Numbered from the stretch's first letter, positions 26,428 to 39,900 are shown. The stretch: DNA of 64,000 nucleotides from Lepisosteus oculatus (GCF_040954835.1 NC_090704.1:43032979-43096978), one strand, 5' to 3'. Program-made: numbers and translations. Notes: a model not told the origin generated them from the sequence alone.

Positions 26428-26594
26428 GGGACAATTCCGAGTGGCCAATCACACCTATCCTACGTGTCTTTGGGAGAAAAATGGATCAAGTGGCTAAAAT
26501 CAGCATGAACATGGTGAGAACAGGTCCAGCAAACTGAAATCAGAACAGGGGACCTCGAGCTGTGAATCAGCAGTGATAACTACCTTGCCACCAA
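26428..26594 (-). mobile_element. Decayed tRNA-derived SINE fragment
   Basis: On the minus strand it starts with a tRNA-like head (reverse complement of gataactaccttgccacc), then cgaggtcccc, and keeps the reverse complement of ccaatcacacctatcctacg and gtgtctttgggag. It belongs to the same family as the SINEs at 14.6 and 61.65 kb. It is truncated at its 3' end. Confidence 0.55.
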
Positions 26595-29500
26595 AACAAA
26601 AACAGAATTGTATCCTTTTTTTACTTATGTATTTTGCCATGTAAATCACTACAATTATTCAACCCAGTGCTTCTTTGGTCCAAGGTAAATTCTTGAACTT
26701 ATGAATTGGTACAAATCAGGAAATCTGTACCTACTGTATGTTGTCACACTCATTGGAAAAAGTCACTTAGAAATGAGTTTTTCACTTTTTGTAATCTTTT
26801 TTTGTTTTTGTAATAAGCAAACCATCGCTGACCTTCATCTCTCCTGTCTTCCCATTGGCTTTTTGTCAGTGTAAGAAAGGCTGTGTTGCTTGAAATATAG
26901 GCTAGTATAGGCCTACTGTATACTGTATATAGGCTAAGGCAAGTAAAGGATTTTCAGTAGTTGCTGAGAGGTTAAAGAGAGTGATGGTTGATGTGAAATG
27001 CTCAGTAAATCAGAAAAAAAACAACAAGGCCTCTTTCCTGTTATGTAAATAATCAAAATCAAAAGGCATGCATGTCCTTTCTGTGCTCTGTTTTGGGTAA
27101 ATACAAAGCTTATGTCTTCAAGAAAGGGAAGATAGATTGATATCACTGATTCCAGACAATCTCCTATGACAGGTTTTGAAATATATTTAAATATTCAGTG
27201 AGTTTTTTAACGAGCCCAGTTCATCCATCTTCCTACTTAATTTTGAGGAAATGCACTGATAGACCCTGGATGTTTGTGATCTTGCTATTAATCTTTGCAA
27301 CACATTATGACCTCATTGCAGTGTCCAGAGTGACACAATGCTGACAGAACTGCCTCTTGTGTTTCCTTATATTTGTAGCGCATTACAGTTATTTTCCATG
27401 TTGGCCAAAGATGTTGCCTTCAGTCGTTTCATTGACTTCTTTAACTGATTATGCAATATCGTGTGGTTTTCAGCTTAGTGCCGTTAATTACCTCAAATTA
27501 CTTTCCATGAGTGATGGAGTTGATTCGCAAAGAACATGTTCCAGGGAGAGCTACCCTGCATGTTTTCATCAAAAATGAGAAAAAAGAAAATCGAAGAAAC
27601 GTAATGTAGACTAATGGGGCATTAAATTATCATTCCACAACATGTACCTCCAATTTGTTTGCAACTGAATTAAGTATTTGTTATTTCAAATGAAAAACAC
27701 AGTTTAAACAATAAAATAATACAGTAAGAGGTCTGCAAATCATGTTTTGGAAGATTTTTTCTAGGTTACATATAAAAGCTTCCCTATTGTGTTTGCCCTA
27801 AATATTGTTTTCCCAGAGTAAGCAAACATTACAGAAGTTTGACCTGCAACAACATTTTAAAACAGGCTTTGGAGGCAAGAGGCTTAGCTTGGATATGAAC
27901 CCACATGACCTCAAATCTGCAGGCTTTGGTTCAGACCAACAAACCACTGTGTCCTTCGAAAGCCTAGTCAAGTTTTCACATTTACGTTTCTGGGAAGGGC
28001 TTGCAGGCTGCAGTCAATGCAAAGCAGATCTCAATAACTGGCAAAGCAACTGCTCTGTGATCACTGCTGAGCTACAATGTGCACCTCAAACACTGTCTCA
28101 GACACCCAGGAAGTTAGTTTCGTGCCACCTCAGCCTTGAAATGTGTCACATGTCTTTGAAAGAGCTTTCTAAAAATCGTCCTAAAAATGTAACAGCGAAT
28201 GGATTCTGCACTGTGCAACAGACTAAGCACAATTAGGGGTTCGCATTCCTCGTGTTGCTATAAATACCAGGCCGTTTCCTCTGTCTGTGAATCTCATTAG
28301 GACAGTGGAAAATCTGCACTGCCTTTGACTGTGAAACCTAGACGCTGTCTCTCAATCAGGGGCTCCTTGCAGGAAGGTGGGGGGCCATTAAATGAACTTC
28401 CTGCCCTCCTGGACCAGGTTGCTAGCTGGGAATTTTCTGCAGATGGCTAAAGAATTCACCTGCTGCTGTGGACAAGAGCCATGTGCGTGCAACCTGGGGC
28501 TCAACGTGCTGGGCGGCACCGACAGAATCCCATCTCGTCTTGTCCTGACTTCACTTTTTTTTTCTCTTTCTGCGCAAACACTTCTTATTCTTTTTTTCTT
28601 CTTGGATTTATCTCCAAGCCAAATTACATCTCTGTTACAGCCTACATGATTAATCAACTGCTTTGAGGAAGTGCCTTTTTCCATTCCATGACTGTGATTC
28701 CAAAAAAACAGAACCAGACGTAAAAGAAATGAGATTCTTGGATTGAAAAGAGTAAAACCATCTTTTCAGTCTCTCTGCCTCTGTTTGCATATTCATCTGT
28801 TTTATAATAGTATAATCCTAGGTTCTTGTCAATTATAAGGAGGTTTTCGTGTCCCAAGATGTTTTCATAGTATTTTATTAATACGCTTTGAAGGCATATG
28901 CGGTGCATGTCAGTACGATCTTAATAGGTAGGTGACATCTTTAAAATAAACAGGAATACTCCCATTGCAGTCCTCACCAAATTCCACACAGGCTTAAATA
29001 CTCTGGGTTACATTAAGGGCTCTGGCCTTGATTTTATTAGATTGTATGTCTCATATTCACTCTTCCCATGGCAAAACTGTTGTGTACATTGGTTTTTCAG
29101 TTGAGTCCAGAGTGTCCCCTTTAAACTGCAGTTAATCAAGTTAATCAAGCCTTTAAGGAATATTAAGTGTTTAGACCACCCTGTGTAACATTTGCTATTA
29201 TTTAGAGTCCGTGTCGATTATATCCCAGGTCTTGTCACGTAGCTACCTGGCTCACAGAGTCTTCTGTTAACTGTGCCCCATTTTCTTTACAAATCTTGTA
29301 TCCTTTGGTTATGACCTTATGTGAGTTTACAGCCACACACTGTTGTTAAAATCCACATCACAGTTAAATAAGGCTCAGCAAAAGGATAGTGAAAGCAAGG
29401 TAAAGAGTACAGAGATACAGTGAAGAATTATCCAGCCATGGGTGATTTTCCGAAGAGGAATCGTAAAAGATTGGCAGCTAAGGGGATCCAGTTTGTCAGG

Positions 29501-32158
29501 TACTCACAGGCCTGCAGGGACGACACTGCCAGGGACATCAGATGAGAAGTGACACTCCAGTGGACCTCTTATATTAACATGCCAGCATCTCATTCTCTCT
29601 TGATCATGGACGTGGGAACAATTGCTAAAGAACCAAATCTCGAAGCAATTGCCAATTTCAAATTAGGTTTGTCTGTAAGAAAATATTGGAGAGACCAAAG
29701 ATTATAAGGAATAAAAACAAATTAAATGCATGATATAACCATGCTAGAGTTATGAGAACATTAAAAAATATCATGCAAATTCACCATGTTAAATTTTCAT
29801 AAGAGACTTTATCCTGCCAGAAAATATGGCCTTTTATTTTATCTGCAAAACTAGTACTGGATTTCAACTGTTTATGTAAACTGTTACGGTAAATGAACAA
29901 CAGTTTATTTTGTATGTGTGTAAAAATATCCTTGGGATATGCTGCCTAGATTATTGAATTTCATACTCCTCCAAATAAATACATGCAGCACGCTCTGAAG
30001 AGAATGCAAAAACAGGGATATTTGTGTAGTGTGCAGCTGCAACATTTATTAGCTTTGTGCGTGCATACAAATTCTTCATTTTTAATTCAAATAATACATT
30101 TGTGTGCATTACAATATCTTTTAAAAAGCTAAAATGAAAGCAGAGGGTTGCATGCAAGAAATGTTTTAAAATGTAAAACAATGGGTGTCATAAGTTGGGA
30201 CAAAGAACTCAAGGAGTAGACAATCTTGTTCCTGCCAGGCCAGTGTATCTGCAGGTTTTAAAGAATAAGAATGTAATGAAGACTGGTAGATGAACAAAAA
30301 AGAGCAGTGAATGAAATTAATAAGATTGTGCTAAACAAACATGAAACAAAAAGTCATTTTTTTTTTCTTTGATCGGTTTTTTTTTCTTTTTTCTTTTTTT
30401 TTCTTTGATCGGGTCTTTAACAATTTTGTTTCTTTATACTGTATCATGCCCTTTGAAGTAGGGTAAGGGGAAATTTGAAATACAGTTACCCCAGATTATT
30501 ATTATAGGGTGGGTAGCTTGTGAGAAGATTTAGATATGTTGTTGAAGTTATGTAGGAATAATACTTTTAGTTCTGAAAGATAATAGCAAAGATAACAGAA
30601 CCACAGCAGAGTTTGACCTTTGACTTCTGTACTCAGTGTTTCACACTTCTTTACTGTGCTGTTGGAGGCCTGTTCTTTGATTAGGAACGGAGGAATTCAA
30701 GGAGCAAGCATCATTTGCAGTCATAACAAACAAGTTTTGCGCCTGAACTGTTGTAGCAATTTACACACTTGGGTGGCTGGCTGAGGCTGATTGGGTCTGG
30801 AATTCCAATACATTACGATGACACAATGCTTGTAAAGCACCACGGAGCATCAGTGTGTGGATTACGCAATGCAAGCATGATTGGCTTTGGCTGGGTATTA
30901 TCTGTTTCCATTTATTATGAAATGATCATAAAGAGAGCAGCCTATGACAGATCTAAACACCAAAGGAATGCAAGATGACTCTAGCTGAATTGCTGTTTAT
31001 GGAGTAATCTAATATTTGATAATATGGGGTTGTGAATTGAAGCAGGTCAATGAAAAACTGCTGTCTGGTCAATGTAAGAGACTTTGATCCATTCCAATAT
31101 CATTACTGCAGAGAAGGGGGGACAAAACAGTTCTTCTCAACAGGTGCAGCATTGAATTACATGAAGAACTGCCCTGTCAAAAACCTGAAACTGAAATCTG
31201 ACATTAAATACAAAAGTTTAAAATATACTAAATATTTCTAATTGTTGTTAAATATAGCAGCTTTTACAAATAAATTATATACTGTGCCAGTTCATGTATT
31301 ATTTTTGAGAGCTATGAAACTTTTGTATTGTTCACATACATTTTATACATTCTGACTTTTTGGAATAGTTGTTTGTGTAGCTGAAAACAGTGTAAAGACA
31401 GTGTAAGGTTGGGGGTATGGTTTCAAGCATATCTACTTTCCAGTTGTTGTTAATACTGCAATATGTCAATTAAAGCATCTACCATAGAAAAGATGGGAGA
31501 ATGTGAAAACTTTTATTAAAGACTGTAGGCTTCATAATCCTGGAGCCCATAAAGACAAAGATTGTGGAATCTTAGCAATTCATTCAGCCCTGAAATCCCG
31601 AGATTAGTCGAGGCGAATTTTTGTGATTATGAGACACACAATCAAACACTTAAAGCTTGGGTTTTATTTTTTTTCCTTTGACCCAAGAACAACACAGAAT
31701 CCTACCACGTCTGTGAGCTGCTAGATAATGATGACCTGGCCTGGGCAGTGGCGTTTTGGAAGTTTCTCCCGTTTGTTACCACCCACAGTGCCTTGTGAAA
31801 GGAAACTTCCTTTTTTCCCCACATGTGCCAACAACAATGACATTACCAATAACCATCATCTACCACAGCTAAAAATACATACATTTTTGTGTGTTTTGTG
31901 TTTTCTTAGAAGTAATTGTTTAAGCAAATACTGTGAGCTGTGGATAAATGGCCAGACACTGGTATATTTTAAGGGCCTGACCCTGACCTTGACTGTGGTT
32001 TTGGCCTGTAGTGTAGGTGAGTGAAATGCTTGCTGTAGTTTTAAAACCCAAAATAACATACTTATTTACAATGTAAAAAGTTCATTTCTTTCTTATCCGT
32101 CTCCCATGCTGTGGACTGCCGCTGCCTTAAATCTTCCTGGATAACAGATAGAAGCATT
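26595..32158. other. Intergenic, no gene recognised
   Basis: Long AT-rich stretch with the poly-T duplication at 30.36-30.41 kb. The longest frame (27805-28236, 143 codons) opens without an ATG at the listed start and shows no family motif; it is treated as chance. A moderately GC-rich interval at 28,370-28,550 is unidentified. Confidence 0.6.
30357..30412 (+). repeat. Poly-T/TTTC tract with duplicated CTTTGATCGG
   Basis: A T-rich tract carries CTTTGATCGG twice, at 30367-30376 and 30403-30412, 36 bp apart, each preceded by a run of T. It is best read as a short local duplication in a homopolymer-rich stretch. Confidence 0.85.
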
Positions 32159-33340
32159 CAGGGCCTGCGCCATGGGGGGATGCAATAGGTGCAACTACAT
32201 CCGGCCCAGATCTAAGGGGGGCCTGTTGCTCACGAGAGTTCCTACGTCAGGGGTGGGGAACGCGGTGTATTATCCAGTAGCAATATTAGTCTGGCATATT
32301 TTAAAATGAAACACAATGATCTATTGCAAAACACGGCTGTGCGGATGAGTTGCAATTGTTCATTGGCGCGTTCATTCCAATATATGTAGAATTGGATAAC
32401 ACGAGCTGTGCCCCTGCAAGACTGAGCAACAGACAAACTTACATTTAGCTAAGCTACTGTATGTTCGTTAGTGTGCAACATGAAAGCGATCCAGAAATGT
32501 AATGCGAGAAACGCATAGAACAGAAAAGACCATTAGAAAACATAAAAAAGGAGGCAGAAAACGCCAGAAGAGTGTACAATTCCTGGCTCAAGGTTCCCCG
32601 TGAAGTAGTAGCACATACCACCGAGTGCCAAAGTCAGTCGGCTGAAGATGACTCCCAGGCGAGCAAACTCATTGACAGTTACAAAGGAGGTTACAGTAGA
32701 TGTGATGCTGAAAGTCACAAGCCTTGCTAAAACAATCGAGACATTTGACTATGTAGCGAGTTTGGTAATTTGGAACACTGTGCTAAGCACAATTAACCAT
32801 GCCGATGTAGTCCTACAATCACCATCTTAACATGAGAGACGCACTACATGTTGTCACGTCTATGAAAGAGCGGCTGTCAATATATCGACAAACAGGATTC
32901 CAGGATACCATTGAGAAGGGAAAGGAACTCGCCCGAAAAATTGACATTTGCCCACCTTCACAGAGCATCGTACAAGACACAGAAAACAACTTCCAGGTGA
33001 GACAACAGTGGATGAGCCTTTGAAAGGAGAAGAAAGGTTTAAAGTGAACTTTTTCAATGGCTTACTGTCATCAGTGAGACAGAAGAACATTTTTCTTTCT
33101 TGAGAGAATTCAGCCATCTTTTCGGCATTTTGTTTGACATATAAAATAGAGAAAATTCAACTGAAGCCTGCAACCAACTTGCTTTGTTTTCAGGACATTC
33201 ATGGCAGAGATTTGGCAAATGAATTAAAGGTCCACCATGTCACAGGAAAGACTGTCAGCTCTGGATTTGCTGACGAAAGCACGAAGAGTCAACCTTTTAA
33301 GGCAGGCCCATGTTTTTCACTTTTAAATAACTAGTTACTA
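32159..33340 (+). pseudogene. Broken hAT-superfamily (ZMYM1-like) transposase with likely 5' terminus
   Basis: The apparent element start at 32159 (cagggcctgcgccatggggg) and ggcccagatctaagggggg resemble the 5' ends of fish hAT elements that carry zinc-finger MYM-type 1-like transposases. A broken reading runs over three + strand segments. Segment 32648-32830 ends IWNTVLSTINHADVVLQSPS; 32832-33023 has SIYRQTGFQDTIEKGKELAR; 33134-33334 has QDIHGRDLANEL. This order matches the mid-part of ZMYM1-like transposases (W...L..IN...K.LQS, then Y.R..GF..A...A.E.A). At least two frameshifts or stops interrupt it. The zinc finger, catalytic triad and dimerisation end were not found, nor was the 3' terminus. 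Confidence 0.7.
32249..32265 (+). repeat. Second hAT-like terminus motif inside the element
   Basis: The run caggggtggggaacg looks like a hAT terminal inverted repeat of the CAGGGGT(G/C)GG.AAC type, 90 bp inside the first terminus. It could be the end of a nested hAT element or a subterminal repeat. No matching partner was seen within the next kilobase. Confidence 0.3.
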
Positions 33341-36300
33341 CGTATCAAGTTCAATATGTTAGCCCGTTTTAATTCTGCTGTCTTGCTGTGTGCACTGGGG
33401 GAGGGAGAAGGCTTGGCCCTATATCCTTACCCGAGACCACACCATGCGACTTCATCTGGTCTCAGTTCAGTTAGCATTCTATCCCCAAAGATATCAGAGT
33501 CCTCTCTTGTCTTTGTCAACTGTCTTCTTGTTCTTCTTCGTCGTCGTCTTCTTTTTCTTCTTCTCATGTTAAACAGTGGGGGGGTGCTGTTCAAATTCCA
33601 ATGACAATGAGTTCGGCTTGCTGGGGAATTCACGGCTCGGCGACTAACCAGCATCACATTATTCTGAGGACATGTAAAGCTATTGTGAACTAGGGTGTAC
33701 ATCCCACAACAGTCCAAGTGTTCAAAGGCTAACTTAATTAATTCCCCTGCAACCATTTATCCTTAGTATCCTGTCACAGTTGTCATCTAAAAGTTACTTT
33801 CATTTGTGCTGTTGTTTGAGGGCAAGAGTCATTACTCTTTGGACGTTTTCAATTTTTCCTTTTCATTTTAATTCTTTCAGGGGAAAAAATGATTGAGGGG
33901 TCTTTAAAACAAGATTTCCATTAGTTTCTTATTAAGTCGTTACAGAAGAAAGCCTTTCCTAGAAATATTAGGCTACTTATGAAAAAATAGCATAGCAAGA
34001 AAAGCCAAGCAGTTCCACTTTATAAGTTAATTGGCCAGAGGGGAGAGTAATATAGGGAACTACACTTCATGTAAATCTAAAATTATTAGGTTGGTAAGTT
34101 ACACATGTGTTTAATTAAATGGGTCAGACTAACTGAGGTGAAGTCAGTAAAAGGTCTAGCATATTAGTATCTGAAGTAAATATTTAATATTTCAGGGTAA
34201 TATTAGAGGATTATTTTGCTTCATCCATTTCTTTTTTTTTGTTTGTGACATCATTGTTTTAAAAAACCAAACAAGAACAAACAACACAACATTTCCTTCT
34301 GCCCACAAAACACCTCATCTGTTTCTCAAGCAAGCAGGCCATGATTGGTGCAAGTCTATCAAGCCCACCTTTTGAAGTGGCTTCTCTTACTCTGACTCAT
34401 GATTAACCTACAGTAGAAACGTACCGAACAAGAAGATATAAAAGAATATAAAGATCAGTAGTGGAATGGGTTGCATGCAGAGGTTAAATTAGAAACGAAA
34501 GTTGAGCATTTTAAATCCTGATGACATACACTATAACTCAGCACCATGGTTTGGTGCCATGGGTAATAGATTACATGGCTCGACAACAAATCAGAATAAC
34601 TTAATAACTTGTTTTCTGTTTCTAATGGTGTGATCAATCTAGTAATTTCAAATCACATGCTTAGAACAGAAAACCTTGTGTTTCTGGCACATGGATCGAT
34701 ATTGTACAACTGAAACATGTTGGTTAACGTATTACAACAATATTCTGGGTGCTCCTACTCGTACAATCGGATAATTGAAGAGTTCTCCTCTAACCTCCTT
34801 TTCAGCAAGAAGAATTCAGAATCTCCCTTCAGCCCAAATGTGACTTACAGAGTAAAAATGTCGCTGCAATAACTTACTGTAACAATTTGAAATCTCGATA
34901 ATAATCAGGATATTTTACAATATTGCAGTAGAATTGACAGTATGTCTATTTAATACCTTTTCTCATCAAGCAATGAAAATGCAGTTCCAATAAAAGCAGT
35001 CCATCTAAAACCAGCACCTCCTGCATATTGGATAACACTTTGGCAGAGGACTAATGGGAGCGCAAACAGACGCTACAGTCTAAGAAATTAGACACATTTT
35101 CTGGATTGGTTTGTAGTGTCTTTCTCAACTTTTCTACACCAGACAATCTTTTCCACTTTTTAGGAACAGGCTTGGATTTTCTGGGCATAACGAGTGTGGA
35201 AGGGATGCTGTAGGTATGTAAATGAGTGTCTTTAGCTTGGCATTTGCGTGCGAACACAGCCCAAGTGCAGAATGGCTGGAGGGTTTCTGTGTTTTGGTTC
35301 TTCTCTGCTCCCTTTCATTTCGCCTCCTCTTCTGAAGCCCTGAGACCCCAGCCTGAATCATTTCAAGCCCGATGTTCTGTTGAATGGACCTTGTTTTGCA
35401 CCAATTAAGATGTCAGCTCCATTTTTCCCCCAAGCAGCCTGGGCCAGGTAATGAGTGCAGGGCTGTCGTGCGAGCGGGTCTTTGTGAATCTCTAGGCATC
35501 CGCTGGGCCCGTCACACGTGCGTTTTCCACCACTTTCAGAGCGGACACCAGTGGAACCTTGAGTTTGCGGCCAGATCCGTGCAAAAAAGCATTTGTGCTG
35601 CACGTTACACTTGCCAAATGTGCTGTTCCCCAGGCTATTACAAGAGAAGTTCAAAGAGGCTGTTTGGAAATGAAGTAGCAATCGCCTTGATTAGGAAAAT
35701 GGGTCCTTGAGTCATCAGCAGCTGAACAGATACAAGACAGGCTGGTTTTTGCAAAACAGCAACCTTTAACTGTGTCCCAGCATTGTTCTGTTCATGGAAA
35801 AGTTGGGTTTGGGCAAACCAGTTTAAAGAGACATTTGCGTTCCACATTTTAATTTTAGCTATACTGTGTTTCATGTACAAATGGAACAGATCTTAGATTT
35901 TTGCCAGCTATTCTTCTTGACATGAAGAATGAGCTTCTTGACAGAGCCACCCTGACAAATGGTGAGACTGGTAATGGTCCGTTGATGTCTTCTCATTATT
36001 ACGGAAGTGAATAGGTCAATAGCATCCTTTCCTGCATATTTTCTATTGTATTTCTCTAGACTTGATCAGATTGCCTCAAATGCTCTCATGTCCTCAGTTA
36101 AGAGTTAATATGGCTTTGCAGAACCATTGCTCAATAAGACTGGATGGTCTTTCCCATGAGGTCTAATGGTATGTGTTAGCAATCAAGGAAAATGTTGCGT
36201 TGCAGGGCATTCCTGCTCAGGGGGGGTAAAGCCCAGTTGTGTGGTCAGACGTGTTTTTCAGTAGTTCAGAAGCTACGTCGCGTGTTCCTTGTTTGTGATT

Positions 36301-36559
36301 TGTATTTTCTTTTTGTTTTCCTATTTTCCCAAAGGCAGAAATTGCGGCTTTTATATGACGGATGATTTTGCAACATGTCCCATCCGGAACGGAGTAAAGG
36401 ACTCGAAGCCAATCGGCCCTTGAATTTCCACCACATAACAAAAATGTTTCAATTCCACTAATCTGGAGTATTTAGGCTAAGTAAACTATCACTCTTCAGG
36501 ATTTCATCTAAAGCCATGGCCCAGTCATGCAGGGTTTTATTCAAACCATTTGTGTGTGC
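33341..36559. other. Intergenic; one higher-complexity stretch at about 35.27-35.72 kb
   Basis: No gene was seen. The hAT element presumably ends somewhere in the first few hundred bases, but its 3' terminus was not found. The stretch at about 35,270-35,720 is less AT-rich and keeps CpGs; it could be a conserved non-coding element, which cannot be tested without alignment. Confidence 0.5.
33536..33571 (+). repeat. Pyrimidine-rich (CTT/CGT) low-complexity tract
   Basis: A run of ttcttcgtcgtcgtcttctt type with mixed TTC and GTC triplets. It generates the poly-Arg frame on the opposite strand, which is not a gene. Confidence 0.8.
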
Positions 36560-36910
36560 GGTCGGGAGTTGGGGGTGGGGAGGGAAGAAGAGGATCGGAT
36601 AGCCCTGGGAGAAAGTCTGGGACGCGTAGAGTGAGAGGCCTTGGCAAGCAGAGGCTGAACCACATGCAGCTTGCGTGAGTGTGGCTTTCCTGCAGCCCTG
36701 CTCCCCCCCTGCGTCTGCGTCCCCAGCTCCCTGAAGCACCTGCACGCACCAGTGACTGACCCAGCGACCTTTGACCTCCGGGACAGACACAACACGGTCA
36801 AGCCAGGCTGTCTGGCAGAGGAGCGCGCGCACGAGAGGCGAGAGCCGCCGGGGTGAAAACTCCCGACATCTTCTGCAATAACAGTCAGAAGCGAACGCCT
36901 GCGAAGTGTT
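36560..36910. promoter_or_regulatory. CpG-rich, GC-rich patch without a recognisable gene
   Basis: About 350 bp clearly richer in G+C than its surroundings, with CpG concentrated at 36,700-36,900 (for example gagcgcgcgcacgagaggcg and agagccgccgggg). Overlapping frames exist on both strands, but they are the by-product of a stop-poor GC-rich stretch and none is recognised. It could be a small CpG island marking an unannotated transcript start or a distal regulatory element of galr2, 7 kb downstream. This is inference from composition only. Confidence 0.35.
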
Positions 36911-39900
36911 TCAACAACAACAACAGTAGTAAAATGATCCTGGAATCTGCACTTGTTTAGTTCAAACGCTTTTTGGAACTGTTTTCCTGTTCTATTCTTA
37001 ACACTTTGTGATACATTTTTGGAATTTTAGGACCAGATCCTGAATAATCACAGAAACCTGAAGAGGGACCTGAAATCCAAAAAAGCAACAGGCTAGCGTC
37101 GCACAACACATTTATAAGGAAAAACCTAGGTTTGCATTCACAGAAAGCTGACACTAGCTGGAGCTTTCTTTATTAAATAGTGCACTATTTGATAAATAAA
37201 TAGCTAAGGTAAAAGTTATTTTAAAACTTCAGGACATTGCCTGCAGTTGTTTATAGCTATTCTTGCTTCCCTTTTTTAAAAATATCTTCTGGGAGTTTTT
37301 GAAATGGTAGAAATTTTTAAAATCATTGCATTGACCAGCTCCTTCAGACGAAGAATTCTGCATATGATCACAAAGCCACAACATGGTGGTCCCACAGAAA
37401 GGACAGTATTTTTTCCTATTGGCTAACAGTGCCATTACCATTCATGACTGGTATCTATACAAACTTCAGTGATTAAATGAAACTTCCTGTTATGAAGGGA
37501 TGTGCTGTGAGAATGTATTATATAACCTTTGTAAGCCAATTAGTTGAAATACTGTATAAAGACATCCACCCTAATTGCTTCTATAATAGGCCTGTGACTG
37601 CATGACTCACCACACTCCATTACCACCTAGCTGAACTACTAGGTGTACTATACCTGACTGCAACGCAATAAAATTAATATTTTAGGTGTGTAATACTTTT
37701 TTCCTTTAATGTGAATCATATAGTACCCCTTTATGTTTATTGCATACATACGTTTATGTAGTTACAAATATGAGATTGCACAAGTGCAATTTTTTACTGG
37801 TCATAACTTGTAATAATAAGAATATTATTTTTCTGTATGAGTGCATTAAGCTTTTTGTATATTGTACATATTGTAAATCCATTAACTGAAAGATGTCTAT
37901 GTTAAGGAACCCTGGTTATGCAGCAGTGTGTCGTAATGTGAGTGGGATTAGATCCCGGATTAGATCATTGCATTTAAATATTTATTCAATTTAGCCATTT
38001 CATTCTTTCCATTCTTTCCTGTCATTGATGGAATGGCTGTTATTGTAAAGTGACTTTGTTTAATTGCTTTCCTACAACTTAATAAGCATCATCTTATAAG
38101 ATTATAGTACCATCAGCTATAATATAATAGAAGCACTTGTAAGGTCAAAGCTCTGTTTTCACATAGGGTGCACTGACCTCTATCCATTACAGCCTTATTT
38201 ATCCATTACAATCTTGATCATGTCCAGACATGTTAGACGGAAGTTAGCCCCATGGAGAGCGGTCGAGTCACTAGTCCTTGTTGGTTTGGAATGTGCTTTT
38301 CCTTTCGTAAATGGCACAAGTTTCCCATTGGGTTCCATGTCGGAGCAGATCTTGGCCGGAAAGCTTCACTCACCTGGCTGACACAGCCTGTCTCTCGGTT
38401 TGTCCTGTAAATTGAATTTAATAAAAAGTTTCTTCATCATGCTATGTAATAACTTGTATAAATCTGTCTCCTTTTTTTTCTGCACGTTAATGATTTATAC
38501 TGATTGGAGTTTAAAATATTCCCATGTGTGGCCTCCATAAATCTGTCGGGTCCAGTTACTTCGCGCTCTCCCAAGTCGCTTTGAACTTTTGAACGTTGCC
38601 TGACCGAGAGAGGAAACTGCCATATGGTGTAATTTCCTCCTTGGGGCATCTGCTCTAACTGTCATTACAAAGGCACTGCCAATTTTCCTCCAGATTCCTG
38701 CTGCCTCCATTCTCCGTACTGAAACCGCTGTTTTTTCAGCACCTGACACGCCAGACCACGAAATGCAGTCACACAACACTGTAATCTGAGAAACAAGGGA
38801 TGAGAGAAGAGCTGCAGGCTTCACGAAGGGAACAGAAACAGAGAGGCAGAGAGGGTCAGGGAGTGACAGAAGGGTGACTGAATTCCACCATGAGAGAACG
38901 ACATTGTTTCAGCATTGCCCGTCATCAATCTGTGCCACCTTTCCACTGCAAAGGCGTGTGTAGTTAAGTCCTTCACGTGTCAGATTGCTATCATAGAGGG
39001 CCACCTTATACCACAGGTCAGCCAAAACATGGCACTAGCCAGTCATTCTGCCATGACAAACACAGGACTCATCTGAAGCACCGCACTGCTGCACATTGAC
39101 ATTGTTGGCATGATTAGCAAACCAAAAGGCAACACGTCTCTGTCCTGATTCTTATTTTTCTGAGCCCCTTCCTAGAATATTTGCCTTCCTACTATAGAGA
39201 AGACTTTTTCCAAGATACGTTTTTGTGTTTTGTGTGAGAGACAGTGAGAAATACATGGACCTAACCCCAGTCCCTTTGTACATTATCAAATTGCATTCAA
39301 ACTTTTTATATTTATACTTTTGTTGCAAGTAACATGAATCCAATAACAATTTATTTATATGCAGATTTGTTGTTTTAAAAGCACCAACACCTACTGCTTT
39401 CAGAAATGAAATTCAGTAAGGTGTATATATACCTGTATAGACATGTTTGGTGAACTGTGTTGTACTGTTCTGTACCTATGGGTAATGGCTTAATTCTGCA
39501 GAAATTGCTGAGACTTTATTTTGTAAGAAAGACTCTGCTTCCCCCTTTTGGTAATATAGTGCAAGTTCTTCAGATAAAAAGGTATATATAGAAATGCTGT
39601 AAAAATGAGTTTTGTCTTCTACTGTATATACTCTCAGAAAGTAATGTTATTGGGCAGTATACCCAAAGGTCACATCTGCACTGAATTCATAAATCTACAA
39701 ATATGTTACGATAATACATATCTGATACAGTTATATAACCACTAAAATAAATTTCATTTTAAGAAAACCAGAAGTGAAATTCTTTGAAAAATAGACATTT
39801 TAAGTGCTCCTATACCTTCTCATGCATGCATGTACATACTATTGGCTGATATGGTAAAGTTCTGAATTCTGCAGTGTTAAGTAGTTTTCACAAGAAGACA

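Noticed and set aside
27805..28236. 143-codon open frame on the + strand, one of the longest outside galr2
   Set aside because: No recognised motif, no ATG at the frame start, ordinary non-coding composition and no splice context. Expected by chance in this much sequence.
33427..33756. Minus-strand frame with an Arg-rich segment resembling a nuclear localisation signal
   Set aside because: The Arg run is produced by the CTT/CGT low-complexity tract at 33536-33571.
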